This document shows positions 48,170 through 56,178 of a DNA stretch of 64,000 nucleotides, piece after piece. The position numbers were made by a program, and so were the translations under genes. Source of the DNA: Acidimicrobiales bacterium (lineage in GTDB: Bacteria > Actinomycetota > Acidimicrobiia > Acidimicrobiales > MedAcidi-G1); assembly GCA_030747595.1 (NCBI GenBank), contig JASLKK010000002.1:121018-185017 (forward strand). Direction: 5' to 3'. Within the stretch, counting starts at the first letter, position 1. Each line of letters starts with the position of its first letter. The notes under the pieces were generated by a model. The model searched no databases, was not told where the DNA came from, and saw only the letters and a program-made list of their open reading frames with translations.

Positions 48170-49375
48170 TCAACGCAGAGCGTTGGCCAGGGTGTCGATG
48201 ACGCGGCCGATTTCGTCGTCGGTAATGACGAGCGGCGGACAGATGGCCAGGCAGGTCCCGATGGGCCGCACTATCACCCCCTCCTCAAGGATGGCGTTTC
48301 GTACCGGGATGGAGTCGCGGCCCAGTTCCGCGGCGTACACCGCGCCCATGCCCCGCCACGATTCGATGTGTCCGTCGGCCGCCAGGGCACGCAGGCCCTC
48401 CTGGAGCTTTTCGCCGACGTGGTTGGCCCGCTGATCAAGGCCTTCGTCGGTCATGATCTGGAGGTTGGCTATGCCCGCTGCGCACGAGGCATGGTGTCCC
48501 GAGTACGTGTAGCCGGTTCGGAGCAGGAAGCCGGGCTCTTCGAGCTCCTCGCAGACGGCCCGGGACACGATGACGCCGGACAGCGGGAGGTAGCCCGACG
48601 TGACGCCCTTGGCGAAGGTGATCAGGTCAGGGGTGACGCCAAAGGTCTGGGCGCCGAACCATTCGCCGGTCCGACCGAAGCCGCAGATTACCTCATCGAA
48701 GATGAGCAGTGCCCCGTTGTCGTCACACAGGCGACGCAGGCCCTCGAGGTAGCCGTCGGCCGGTGGGAAGACACCGCCAGCACCCTGTAGCGGCTCGGTC
48801 AGGACAGCGGCAATCCGGTCACCCTGCTCGGCGAAGATCGACGCCATGGCCTCTAGGTCGTCGTGGGGGACCTCCAGGAAGTGGGGGACCAGGTCGCCCC
48901 AGCCCTCACGGTTGGGGGCGATGCCCTGAGCTGACGTCCCTCCGAAGTTAGTTCCGTGGTAGCCGTTGGTGCGCTTGATGATGACCTGGCGACCCTCGGT
49001 GCCCCGGCGTTGCTGGACCAGTCGGGCAATCTTCAGCGCGGTGTCGACAGCCTCAGATCCCGAGCAACCCAGGAAGGTCCGTCCGTCGGGGTGCGGCGAC
49101 CGCTCCACGATCATCTCAGCCACCCGGGCGGCGGGACCGTTGGTGAACGGAGCGAAGGTGTTGTACGCCTCCATCTGGTGCATCTGAGCGGTGACGGCGT
49201 CGATGATCTCGGTACGTCCGTGGCCGACCTGACAGAGCCAGAGGTTGGCCATGGCGTCGACATAGTCCTTGCCGGAGGCGTCGTAGACGAGCGAGCCCTC
49301 GCCGCGGACGATGTCGATGAAGTCGCCCTCGGGCATGGCCGGTGGGGAAAACGGGTGGAGCAGGGCGTTGGTCAT
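48170..49375 (-). CDS. Class-III aminotransferase (putrescine/GABA/taurine-like)
   Basis: A 401-residue PLP aminotransferase, shorter than its neighbour. The PLP lysine is in LITFAKGVTSGYLPLSGVIVS, the aspartate in LLIFDEVICGFGRTGEWFG, and SGSEAVDTALKIARL and GTSAQGI contact the cofactor phosphate. It is the third gene of agmatinase, MFS carrier, aminotransferase, overlapping the carrier stop as ATGA. It would transaminate the amine released by the agmatinase-family hydrolase, for example putrescine or GABA. The two class-III enzymes differ enough that they are not a recent duplication. Confidence 0.88.
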   Translation of the reverse strand: MTNALLHPFSPPAMPEGDFIDIVRGEGSLVYDASGKDYVDAMANLWLCQVGHGRTEIIDAVTAQMHQMEAYNTFAPFTNGPAARVAEMIVERSPHPDGRTFLGCSGSEAVDTALKIARLVQQRRGTEGRQVIIKRTNGYHGTNFGGTSAQGIAPNREGWGDLVPHFLEVPHDDLEAMASIFAEQGDRIAAVLTEPLQGAGGVFPPADGYLEGLRRLCDDNGALLIFDEVICGFGRTGEWFGAQTFGVTPDLITFAKGVTSGYLPLSGVIVSRAVCEELEEPGFLLRTGYTYSGHHASCAAGIANLQIMTDEGLDQRANHVGEKLQEGLRALAADGHIESWRGMGAVYAAELGRDSIPVRNAILEEGVIVRPIGTCLAICPPLVITDDEIGRVIDTLANALR

Positions 49376-50595
49376 TGAAAGGGCCTCCTGATCGGGTCGG
49401 TGGGGACGCCGGGTTGGACGAGCTGACGGTCGGTGGGTCGCGTGAGTATGGCACCAATCAGCAAAAGGATCGCCATGGTGGAGGCGGTGACAATCCAGGC
49501 CGTGAGGTCACCGTGGCTGTCGTAGATCATGGCAATGATCATGGCTGCCACCGCGGCCGTGGCCACCTCGACGGCACCCATGAGGCCCTGCGCGGAGGCC
49601 TGTCGGTTCTCGGCCACTGCGGCGGCCACCAGCATGGGGGCCGACGGGAAGGTGAAGCCCTCCATTACCGAGGTGGCCATGGTGATGGCCACCAGGGCGG
49701 CCACTCCGGGGACGACGCCGTAGAAGGTGGTCAGCAGGGTGATGCTGGCCAGGCCTCCGATGGCCCACCGGCGGGCGCCGTACCGCTGGGCCAGCGAGCC
49801 ACCCAGTGGGGACAGCAGGGCGATGGGGAGAGCCGCCAGGGTGATCCCGACCGCCAGAGTGGTCTGGGTGGCGCCGCGGGTATCCATCTCGAGGACCCAC
49901 ACGGCCTCGAAGGCACCGATGAACACGAAGTAGGCCGCCACCACGAAGAAGGCGCCCACCAGGCGGCGGATGCGAAGCAGGCCCTTGAGGCCGAGGCCCT
50001 CCTCGTCTCGTGCCGCCGTGTCGGGTTGGGCCCGGAAGGAGACGGGCAGCAGCATGGCCAATGCGACGGCCATGGCCCAGAACGTGAACCGAAAGCCACC
50101 GATACCGGCCAGCAGGGAGGCGATCATCGGACCGGCCACGAAGCCGCCGACGTCCCACGCTCCAAGGCGACCCATGTTGCGTCCCAGGTTCGTCGGATCG
50201 GCCACGATGACCGTGCGTCGGGCCGCCGGGCCGGCAGTGCCCAGGGCGAAGCCGAAGACCGCCCGCCCGAGCACGTAGTGCCAAAGATCCTGGCCGACGG
50301 CCAAGAGCACCATGCCGACGACGCCGAGGGCGAGGCCGCCGCGAAGCATGGCCGGGGCCCGGCCCCGGTCGGCTTGGGGGGCCATGCTGATGTTGGCCAC
50401 GAAGGCCGCCGCGAATCCCGCAGCGATGGCCAGGCCGATCCCGGTATCGGTGAACCCGAGCTCACTGCGGATCTCGGCAAGCAGCACGATGATCGACCCC
50501 AGCCCCGCTGACGCCCCGAACAGGATCAGGAAGTAGGGAGCAAGGCTGGGCCCGGTCTTGGAGGGCTCACCGTTACTCGTCAGATCCTCAGCCAC
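49372..50595 (-). CDS. Major facilitator superfamily transporter
   Basis: A 407-residue protein with about 12 hydrophobic spans, beginning PSLAPYFLILFGASAGLGSIIVLLAEI, and the MFS loop 2-3 signature-like QADRGRAPAMLRGG. GTG at 50595 overlaps the agmatinase stop by eight bases, so initiation is coupled; an upstream ATG 24 nt earlier would extend into agmatinase. It overlaps the aminotransferase start by ATGA. Sandwiched between hydrolase and aminotransferase it probably moves a guanidino compound or its product; import is more likely than drug efflux here, by context. Confidence 0.87.
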   Translation of the reverse strand: MAEDLTSNGEPSKTGPSLAPYFLILFGASAGLGSIIVLLAEIRSELGFTDTGIGLAIAAGFAAAFVANISMAPQADRGRAPAMLRGGLALGVVGMVLLAVGQDLWHYVLGRAVFGFALGTAGPAARRTVIVADPTNLGRNMGRLGAWDVGGFVAGPMIASLLAGIGGFRFTFWAMAVALAMLLPVSFRAQPDTAARDEEGLGLKGLLRIRRLVGAFFVVAAYFVFIGAFEAVWVLEMDTRGATQTTLAVGITLAALPIALLSPLGGSLAQRYGARRWAIGGLASITLLTTFYGVVPGVAALVAITMATSVMEGFTFPSAPMLVAAAVAENRQASAQGLMGAVEVATAAVAAMIIAMIYDSHGDLTAWIVTASTMAILLLIGAILTRPTDRQLVQPGVPTDPIRRPFQ

Positions 50596-51553
50596 GGACG
50601 TCGACGCCGGGGAGCACACAGAGCATCTCGTAGAGGAGGTTGGCGGCCACCAGACTGGTCATGCCGGTGGTGTCGTAGATGGGGGCCACCTCGACGAGGT
50701 CGCATCCCACGAGGTCCAGACCACGGCAACCCCGGATCACCTCGAGGCCCTGGGGCATGGTGAGGCCACCGACCTCGGGCGTGCCGGTGCCGGGTGCGTA
50801 CGCGGGGTCCAGGCCGTCGATGTCGAAGCTCAGGTAGACGGGGCCTCCGTCCACCTGTTCGCGCACCTCGGCCATGAGCGGTTCGAGGCTGCGGTGCCAG
50901 CATTCCTCGGCCTGAACGACCCGGAAGCCCTGCTCCCGCGACCAGTCGAAGTCATCGGCCGCATAGCCGGTGCCCCGAACACCGATCTGGACGACACGGT
51001 TGCTGTCCAGCAGGCCTTCTTCGACGGCCCTCCGGAACGGGGTGCCGTGTGCCACCTTGGAGCCGAACATGGTGTCGTTGATGTCGGTGTGGGCGTCCAC
51101 GTGGATCAGCCCGACTGGGCCGTGCTTACTGGCCATGGCTCGCAGGATGGGCAGCACGATGGTGTGGTCGCCGCCCATTGACGCGGTGATCACGTCGTGG
51201 GCCAGCAGGTCGACGTAGTGGGCCTCGATGGCATCCACGGCGGCCCCCAGGTCGAAGGGGCTGGCTGCCACGTCGCCCGTGTCATCGATGCGGAGGCTGT
51301 CGAACGGGGCGGCCCGGGTGGCCATGTTGTAGGGGCGAAGCAGCACCGATTCGGAGCGGATGTCGCGAGGGCCGAAGCGGGCGCCCGGCCGGTTGGAGGT
51401 GCCGATGTCCATGGGGACGCCCACCACGGCGACGTCCAGGTCAGCCGGCTCGGTGGTGCCGGGAAGGCGCATGAAGGTGGCAATGCCGCCGAAGCGGGGC
51501 ATCTCGTTGCCGCCGAGGGGTTGGGGGTTCCCTGTCTTGAATCGCTGGGTCAT
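50588..51553 (-). CDS. speB: Agmatinase-family ureohydrolase
   Basis: A 321-residue ureohydrolase. The two-manganese site is visible in GGDHTIV, HVDAHTDINDTM (Asp, His, Asp) and SFDIDGLDPAYAPGTGTPEVGG. The family makes urea plus an amine from agmatine, guanidinobutyrate, guanidinopropionate or arginine. GTPEVGG is the agmatinase/guanidino form of the final motif. ATG at 51553 gives MTQRFKTGNPQPLGG and the normal length; the frame to 51634 is upstream of the divergent methyltransferase start. It begins the operon with a carrier and an aminotransferase. The symbol denotes family resemblance; the precise substrate is not certain. Confidence 0.88.
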   Translation of the reverse strand: MTQRFKTGNPQPLGGNEMPRFGGIATFMRLPGTTEPADLDVAVVGVPMDIGTSNRPGARFGPRDIRSESVLLRPYNMATRAAPFDSLRIDDTGDVAASPFDLGAAVDAIEAHYVDLLAHDVITASMGGDHTIVLPILRAMASKHGPVGLIHVDAHTDINDTMFGSKVAHGTPFRRAVEEGLLDSNRVVQIGVRGTGYAADDFDWSREQGFRVVQAEECWHRSLEPLMAEVREQVDGGPVYLSFDIDGLDPAYAPGTGTPEVGGLTMPQGLEVIRGCRGLDLVGCDLVEVAPIYDTTGMTSLVAANLLYEMLCVLPGVDVRG

Positions 51554-51632
51554 CGGGGGAGTATTCCACGGGTGGTCCTGGTGAGTCGCCTCGAATCGGT
51601 GGTGGCGGTCGGGCCATGGCAGGCTCCGCACC

Positions 51633-52262
51633 ATGGTCCACGAGAGTTACCGACATGAACACGACAAGGGCCTGATGGCTGAGCTTCGATGGCTTCGAAA
51701 GATCCGCACCTTCTGGCAGACCGACCTGAACCGGGCCATCGTCGACCTGGCAGCTCCTCAGCCCGGTGAGCGTGGTCTAGACGTGGGAGCCGGCATGGGT
51801 GCAGCCACGGTTCTGGCAGCCAGGCGTGGTGCCCACGTGGTGGCCGTGGAGCCGGGCGGCACCATGCGCCTGGTGGCCCGGGGGCGACGATTATTCAACC
51901 GGAGTCGGCGGAGGATCACCGTCGAACCCGGGGTGGCCGAGGACCTGCCGGTGGCCGGGGGATCCACTGAAGTGCTCTGGGCGGGTAACGCCATGCACCA
52001 CTGGGTCGACCATGAGGCGGCGTTCGCCGAGTTTGCGCGGGTGTTGGCGCCAGGCGGCCGGCTGGTACTGGTCGACGAGGACTATGACGACCCGACCCAT
52101 CCCGACCATGGAGAGTTTGCCGGTCACGAGGCCGAGTTGACGCCGGTCGACGTGGAAGCCATCGCCGTGGCCATGGTGGCTCTGGGGCTGGATGCCGCCG
52201 GTACCTACGAGGTGGTGGCCGGCGTCCCGGCCAAGGTCGTTCGGGCGACCAAGCCGGTTTAA
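51633..52262 (+). CDS. SAM-dependent class I methyltransferase
   Basis: A 209-residue Rossmann-fold methyltransferase. Motif I is GLDVGAGMGAATVLAARRGAHVVAVEPG at about 48-75, motif II/III include VAEDLPVAGGSTEVLWAGNAMHHW, and motif IV/post is RVLAPGGRLVLVDEDYDDP. It is of the UbiE/Methyltransf_11 type. It begins with MVHESYRHEHDKGLM. It is divergent from agmatinase and convergent with the amidase gene seven bases away. The substrate is unknown; polyamine or quinone methylation cannot be distinguished. Confidence 0.85.
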   Translation: MVHESYRHEHDKGLMAELRWLRKIRTFWQTDLNRAIVDLAAPQPGERGLDVGAGMGAATVLAARRGAHVVAVEPGGTMRLVARGRRLFNRSRRRITVEPGVAEDLPVAGGSTEVLWAGNAMHHWVDHEAAFAEFARVLAPGGRLVLVDEDYDDPTHPDHGEFAGHEAELTPVDVEAIAVAMVALGLDAAGTYEVVAGVPAKVVRATKPV

Positions 52263-52268
52263 CGCAGG

Positions 52269-53681
52269 TCAATCCTGAACGGGATCAATGGGAGTGATGG
52301 GCGGGTGGGCTGCCTCGACGACGGCGGCCGCCGCGAGGGTGCGGTCCTCTCGGTGACGGTCGGCCATGAACTGCACGCCGAGGGGCACACCGTCGGCGTT
52401 GCATCCGATTGGGATCTGGGTGGCGGGAAGGCCGAGCACGTTGGCCGGGGTGATGGGTGTGAAGACGCCGTCGTAGAGGGCCCGGACGACGGTCAGGTCA
52501 TCGGAGAGGTCGTCGTGATGGCCGAACGGCGGCTGGTACCAGGTGGGCAGCACCAGCACCGGAAAATCGTCTAGGAACAAGGCCCACTGGCGGGCCAGGC
52601 GGTGGCGTTCGATATGAACTTCCTGGGGTGCCACCTCACCAGCCGGCCAGAACGCCATCGAGGAGCGGATCAGGTGGGCGCCGTCGTCGGACATCACGGC
52701 GGACAGGGCCTCCATGGTCATCGGGAAGTCTTCGCCGAGGAGCCGACCCCACACGTCGTAGCACCGCTCCATCTCGGGTGGGGTGGCGTCGACGACGTCC
52801 CAGCCGGCGGCGGCCAGAGCTTCGCCGGCCCGGCGAACGGCCTCGCGGGCATCAGGGTGGATTGGCTCACCGGGCAGGTCGGTGGGCACGGCGGCCCGTC
52901 GGATGAAGTTCCTGCCGTCGTGGGGCACATCGACTGACCGGGGGTCGCGCGGGTGGCGCCCCACGGTGACTCGCAACATCGCCTCGAGGTCCGCCACCGA
53001 GCGGGCCATGGGGCCGGCGACGGCCATGAGTTGCCGTCCCAGCAGAGCTTCGGATGCGCGGGGTGACGTGCCGTGTACGGGCAGGCGTCCGAGGGAGGTC
53101 TTGGTCGCAGCGATACCACACGCGTAGGCCGGGTTGCGGACTGACCCGCCGAGGTCACTGCCCATGCCCATGGGGGTCATGCCCGAGGCGATGGCCGAAG
53201 CGTCGCCACCGGACGATCCGCTGGCCGTACGGTCCGGGTGCCAGGGGTTGCGGGTCAGGCCGAACAAGGGGTTGTCGGTGGCCAACCGCATGGCCATCTC
53301 GGGCTGGTTGGTCTTGGCGATGGGGATGGCCCCAGCGGACCGGAGTCGGCCGATGGTGGGGTCGTCGACCGGGGCGACGTTGTCGGCGAAGGTCGGGATG
53401 CCGTAGGTGGTTGGGTGGCCTGCCAAGTCCAGCCCGTCCTTGACGGTGAAGGGGACGCCGGCCAGCGGGCCCAGTGTCTCGCCGGCGGCCCGGGCCCGGT
53501 CCGTGGCGTCGGCGGCGGCCCGGGCTTCATCGGCCGTTACCAGCACGGCGGCGTTCAGCCAGCCGTTCACCTCGTCTATGCGTTCCAGATGGGCCTCAAT
53601 CACCTCGCGAGCTGACACGTCGACACTGGCCATCAGAGAGGCCAGTTCGGTGCCGGTCCGTTGCCAGAGTGGATCAGTCAT
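52269..53681 (-). CDS. Amidase signature-family hydrolase
   Basis: A 470-residue amidase with the catalytic Ser-cisSer-Lys triad: Lys in VPFTVKDGLDLAG, then the Gly/Ser-rich ASGSSGGDASAIASGMTPMGMGSDLGGSVRNPA. Family members hydrolyse amides, including acetamide, indoleacetamide and glutamyl-tRNA. The protein is monomodular with no signal peptide. It is convergent with the methyltransferase gene and divergent from the alpha/beta hydrolase gene (gap 42 nt). Given the nearby agmatinase-family hydrolase it might process amidated polyamines, but this is speculative. Confidence 0.88.
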   Translation of the reverse strand: MTDPLWQRTGTELASLMASVDVSAREVIEAHLERIDEVNGWLNAAVLVTADEARAAADATDRARAAGETLGPLAGVPFTVKDGLDLAGHPTTYGIPTFADNVAPVDDPTIGRLRSAGAIPIAKTNQPEMAMRLATDNPLFGLTRNPWHPDRTASGSSGGDASAIASGMTPMGMGSDLGGSVRNPAYACGIAATKTSLGRLPVHGTSPRASEALLGRQLMAVAGPMARSVADLEAMLRVTVGRHPRDPRSVDVPHDGRNFIRRAAVPTDLPGEPIHPDAREAVRRAGEALAAAGWDVVDATPPEMERCYDVWGRLLGEDFPMTMEALSAVMSDDGAHLIRSSMAFWPAGEVAPQEVHIERHRLARQWALFLDDFPVLVLPTWYQPPFGHHDDLSDDLTVVRALYDGVFTPITPANVLGLPATQIPIGCNADGVPLGVQFMADRHREDRTLAAAAVVEAAHPPITPIDPVQD

Positions 53682-53723
53682 CGTGGCAACCTAACCACCA
53701 CCCGGAGAGCGGAGGACGGCGAC

Positions 53724-54611
53724 ATGCCGCAAGCAGAGTCCAATGGGCTGACACTGGAGTACGAAGAGTTCGGTGATTCCGCCGATCCGCCGATCCTGCT
53801 CATCATGGGGCTGAGTGCCCAAATGACGGTGTGGCCCGAGGACTTCTGTCGGCAGTTGGCCCACCGGGGTCACCGAGTGATCCGATTCGACAACCGGGAC
53901 GTCGGCCTCAGCACGTGGTTCGACCAGTGCCCGGTGGGTGATCCGGTCGAGGCCTTCCTCACGTTCCTGGGTGGCGGGTCCGTCGAATCGCCCTACGCCA
54001 TGGCCGATCTAGCCGATGATGCTGCCGGCCTGCTAGACGCCCTCGGCCTCGATTCGGTGCACGTGGTGGGCGCCTCGTTCGGAGGGATGATCGCCCAGCG
54101 GATCGCCATCGGACATCCCGACCGGGTCCGGAGTCTGACCTCGATCATGTCGATGCCCAGGGTCATCCCCATGGATCTGGAGGTGGCCCTGTCGCTGCAG
54201 GCTCCTGACGTGGACCCGTCGGACCACGAAACGGTCGTGGCATCGGGAGTCGCGGCTGCCCGCCTATACGCCGGAACGGGGTTCACCTTCGACGAGGAGG
54301 GAGCCCGCCGGCAATCACTGGCCAACCTGAAGCGGGCCTGGCACCCTGATGGTGGCGTACGTCAGGCCTTCGCCGCACTGGCCGACGAGGATCGTCGCCC
54401 CGGCCTGGCAGAGGTGACGGTTCCCGCGTTGGTCATCCACGGCACCGAGGATCCGCTCGTCGTGCCTCAGGGTGGGCAGGAGACCGCCGATGCAATCCCG
54501 GGTGCCGAACTGGTGTGGATAGAGGGCATGGGGCACGAGATGCCCGAGGCGGCGTGGCCTCAGATCCTTGATCCGATCAGTGCGCTGGTTGCCCGGGCCG
54601 AGACCCTCTGA
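53724..54611 (+). CDS. Alpha/beta hydrolase
   Basis: A 295-residue hydrolase. The nucleophile elbow is VVGASFGGMIAQRIA with Ser, the oxyanion strand is PPILLIMGLSAQMTVWPEDF and the late HGTEDPLV and GMGHEM supply Asp and His. It resembles aclacinomycin methylesterase-like and other polyketide esterases. ATG at 53724 follows GGAGGA eight nt upstream; the frame to 53661 lies in the divergent promoter. It ends at a strong convergent hairpin. Substrate unknown. Confidence 0.85.
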   Translation: MPQAESNGLTLEYEEFGDSADPPILLIMGLSAQMTVWPEDFCRQLAHRGHRVIRFDNRDVGLSTWFDQCPVGDPVEAFLTFLGGGSVESPYAMADLADDAAGLLDALGLDSVHVVGASFGGMIAQRIAIGHPDRVRSLTSIMSMPRVIPMDLEVALSLQAPDVDPSDHETVVASGVAAARLYAGTGFTFDEEGARRQSLANLKRAWHPDGGVRQAFAALADEDRRPGLAEVTVPALVIHGTEDPLVVPQGGQETADAIPGAELVWIEGMGHEMPEAAWPQILDPISALVARAETL

Positions 54612-54626
54612 CCCTTTCGGTTGGTA

Positions 54627-54650
54627 CCTGTCGGCCTGCGGGCCGACAGG
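54627..54650. terminator. Bidirectional terminator hairpin between convergent genes
   Basis: CCTGTCGGCC (54627-54636) and GGCCGACAGG (54641-54650) are perfect 10-nt arms with a four-nt TGCG loop, 15 nt after the hydrolase stop and three nt before the end of the minus-strand aldehyde dehydrogenase gene. No T-run is needed for Actinobacterial terminators. Strong candidate. Confidence 0.75.
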
Positions 54651-54653
54651 CGA

Positions 54654-56075
54654 TCAGGGCTGGATGATGATGAGGCGGTCCTCGGTCATCTCGCGCACCG
54701 TGTAGGCGGGGCCTTCACGGGTGTTGCCCGAGTCACGGATGCCGCCATACGGCATGTGGTCGGCCCGCCACGACGGCGACTCGTTGATGAGCACACCGCC
54801 GTACTCGAGGACCTCGGTGGCCCGCAGGGCCTTGCCGATGTCGTTGGTGAACACAGCGGCCTGTAGCCCGTAGGTACTGGCGTTAGCCCTGGTCAGGGCG
54901 TCCTCGTAGTCGGTATAGGTGGCAATGCCCACCACCGGTCCAAACACCTCAATGCAACTGACCTTCATGTCATCGGTGACGTCGGCCAGAACGGTGGGGG
55001 CCAGAACGCCGTCGGTCATGGTGCCGCCACAGACCAGCGTGGCCCCGGCTGCCGTGGCTTCATCGACCCAGGCGGCGACCCGTTCGGTCTCGCCGCCGTC
55101 GATGAGCGACGACACATCGGTGGCCGGATCGGCTGGATCGCCCACGGTGAGGCTGCGGGCCTGGTCGGCCATGGCCTCGGTGAACGCAGTGGCGATATCT
55201 TCGTGCACGTAGATGCGCTGGGTGGAGATGCAGGTCTGACCGGCGAAGCCGAAGGCCGCCATCTTCAACTTGGCGGCTGCAGCAGCCACGTCGACGTCGG
55301 GTTCGATGACGATCGGCGAGTTGTTGCCGAGTTCGAGGGAAACCTTCTTGCGGGGGGCGGTAGCTCGGATGTTCCAACCCACGGGTGGCGAGCCGGTGAA
55401 GGTGATCATGGCCACGTCATCGTGTTCGACCAGATGTGCGGCAGTACGGCCCGGGCAGGTGACCACGTTCAACCAGCCCGGCGGCAGACCACAGTCCTCG
55501 AGGAGGACCTCGGCCAGCAGGAGGGCGGTCAACGGGGTAGACGAGGCCGGCTTGAGGACCACCGGGCAGCCAGCGGCGATCGCCGGTGCAATCTTGTGAC
55601 ACACCAGATTCAACGGAAAGTTGAACGGCGAGATGGCTCCGACCACGCCGATCGGGACCTTTTTGATGAAGCCGGTCTTGCCTTCACCAGCCGGACTGGC
55701 GTCCAGCGTCAGGGCTTCGCTGGTCATGGTCCGGGCCACGGCGGCCGAGAACCGGGCCGTGTCGACGGCCCGGGAGGCCTCGACGCGGGCAGTGCTGATG
55801 GGCTTGGCCGCCTCAGCCGAGATGCTCTGGGCGAACTCCTCCTGTCGGGCCGTAAGGGCCTCGGCCAGACGGTCCAAGATGGCGGCGCGTTCGTGGGTGG
55901 GGATCGCTCCGGCGGCCAGAGTGGCCTTTGCCGTGGCGATGGCCGCGTCGAGGTGTTCCGTCGTGCCCACCGGGACACTGCCCAGGACACGACCGTCGTA
56001 AGGCGACCGGACCTCGTCGGCCTTGTCGGCGTCGACGCGCTCGGCGCCGATGATCATCAGGTGATGTTCGCTCAC
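54654..56075 (-). CDS. Aldehyde dehydrogenase family protein
   Basis: A 473-residue NAD(P)-dependent dehydrogenase. SPFNFPLNLVCHKIAPAIAAGCPVVLKPASSTPLTA is the cofactor region, FTGSPPVGW follows, catalytic Glu is in LELGNNSP and Cys in FAGQTCISTQRI. Compared with the usual motif FTGSxxVG this one is FTGSPPVG. It resembles lactaldehyde, glyceraldehyde-3-phosphate and phosphonoacetaldehyde-type dehydrogenases. It is divergent from a second aldehyde dehydrogenase gene and has the convergent terminator at its end. The substrate is not evident. Confidence 0.88.
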   Translation of the reverse strand: MSEHHLMIIGAERVDADKADEVRSPYDGRVLGSVPVGTTEHLDAAIATAKATLAAGAIPTHERAAILDRLAEALTARQEEFAQSISAEAAKPISTARVEASRAVDTARFSAAVARTMTSEALTLDASPAGEGKTGFIKKVPIGVVGAISPFNFPLNLVCHKIAPAIAAGCPVVLKPASSTPLTALLLAEVLLEDCGLPPGWLNVVTCPGRTAAHLVEHDDVAMITFTGSPPVGWNIRATAPRKKVSLELGNNSPIVIEPDVDVAAAAAKLKMAAFGFAGQTCISTQRIYVHEDIATAFTEAMADQARSLTVGDPADPATDVSSLIDGGETERVAAWVDEATAAGATLVCGGTMTDGVLAPTVLADVTDDMKVSCIEVFGPVVGIATYTDYEDALTRANASTYGLQAAVFTNDIGKALRATEVLEYGGVLINESPSWRADHMPYGGIRDSGNTREGPAYTVREMTEDRLIIIQP

Positions 56076-56178
56076 GGGGAAGACCTCCGGGGACGCGCGT
56101 GTGACCGGGACAACCTACACTGATGCAGATACTTCGGACCCGAATGAATCTGATGGTGTGGGTCCGCCGGGCCCTGGG

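Noticed and set aside
55203..56123. Plus-strand open frame of 306 codons over the aldehyde dehydrogenase gene
   Set aside because: It is Gly/Asp/Val-rich with no recognisable motif and lies on the opposite strand of a gene with clear catalytic residues.
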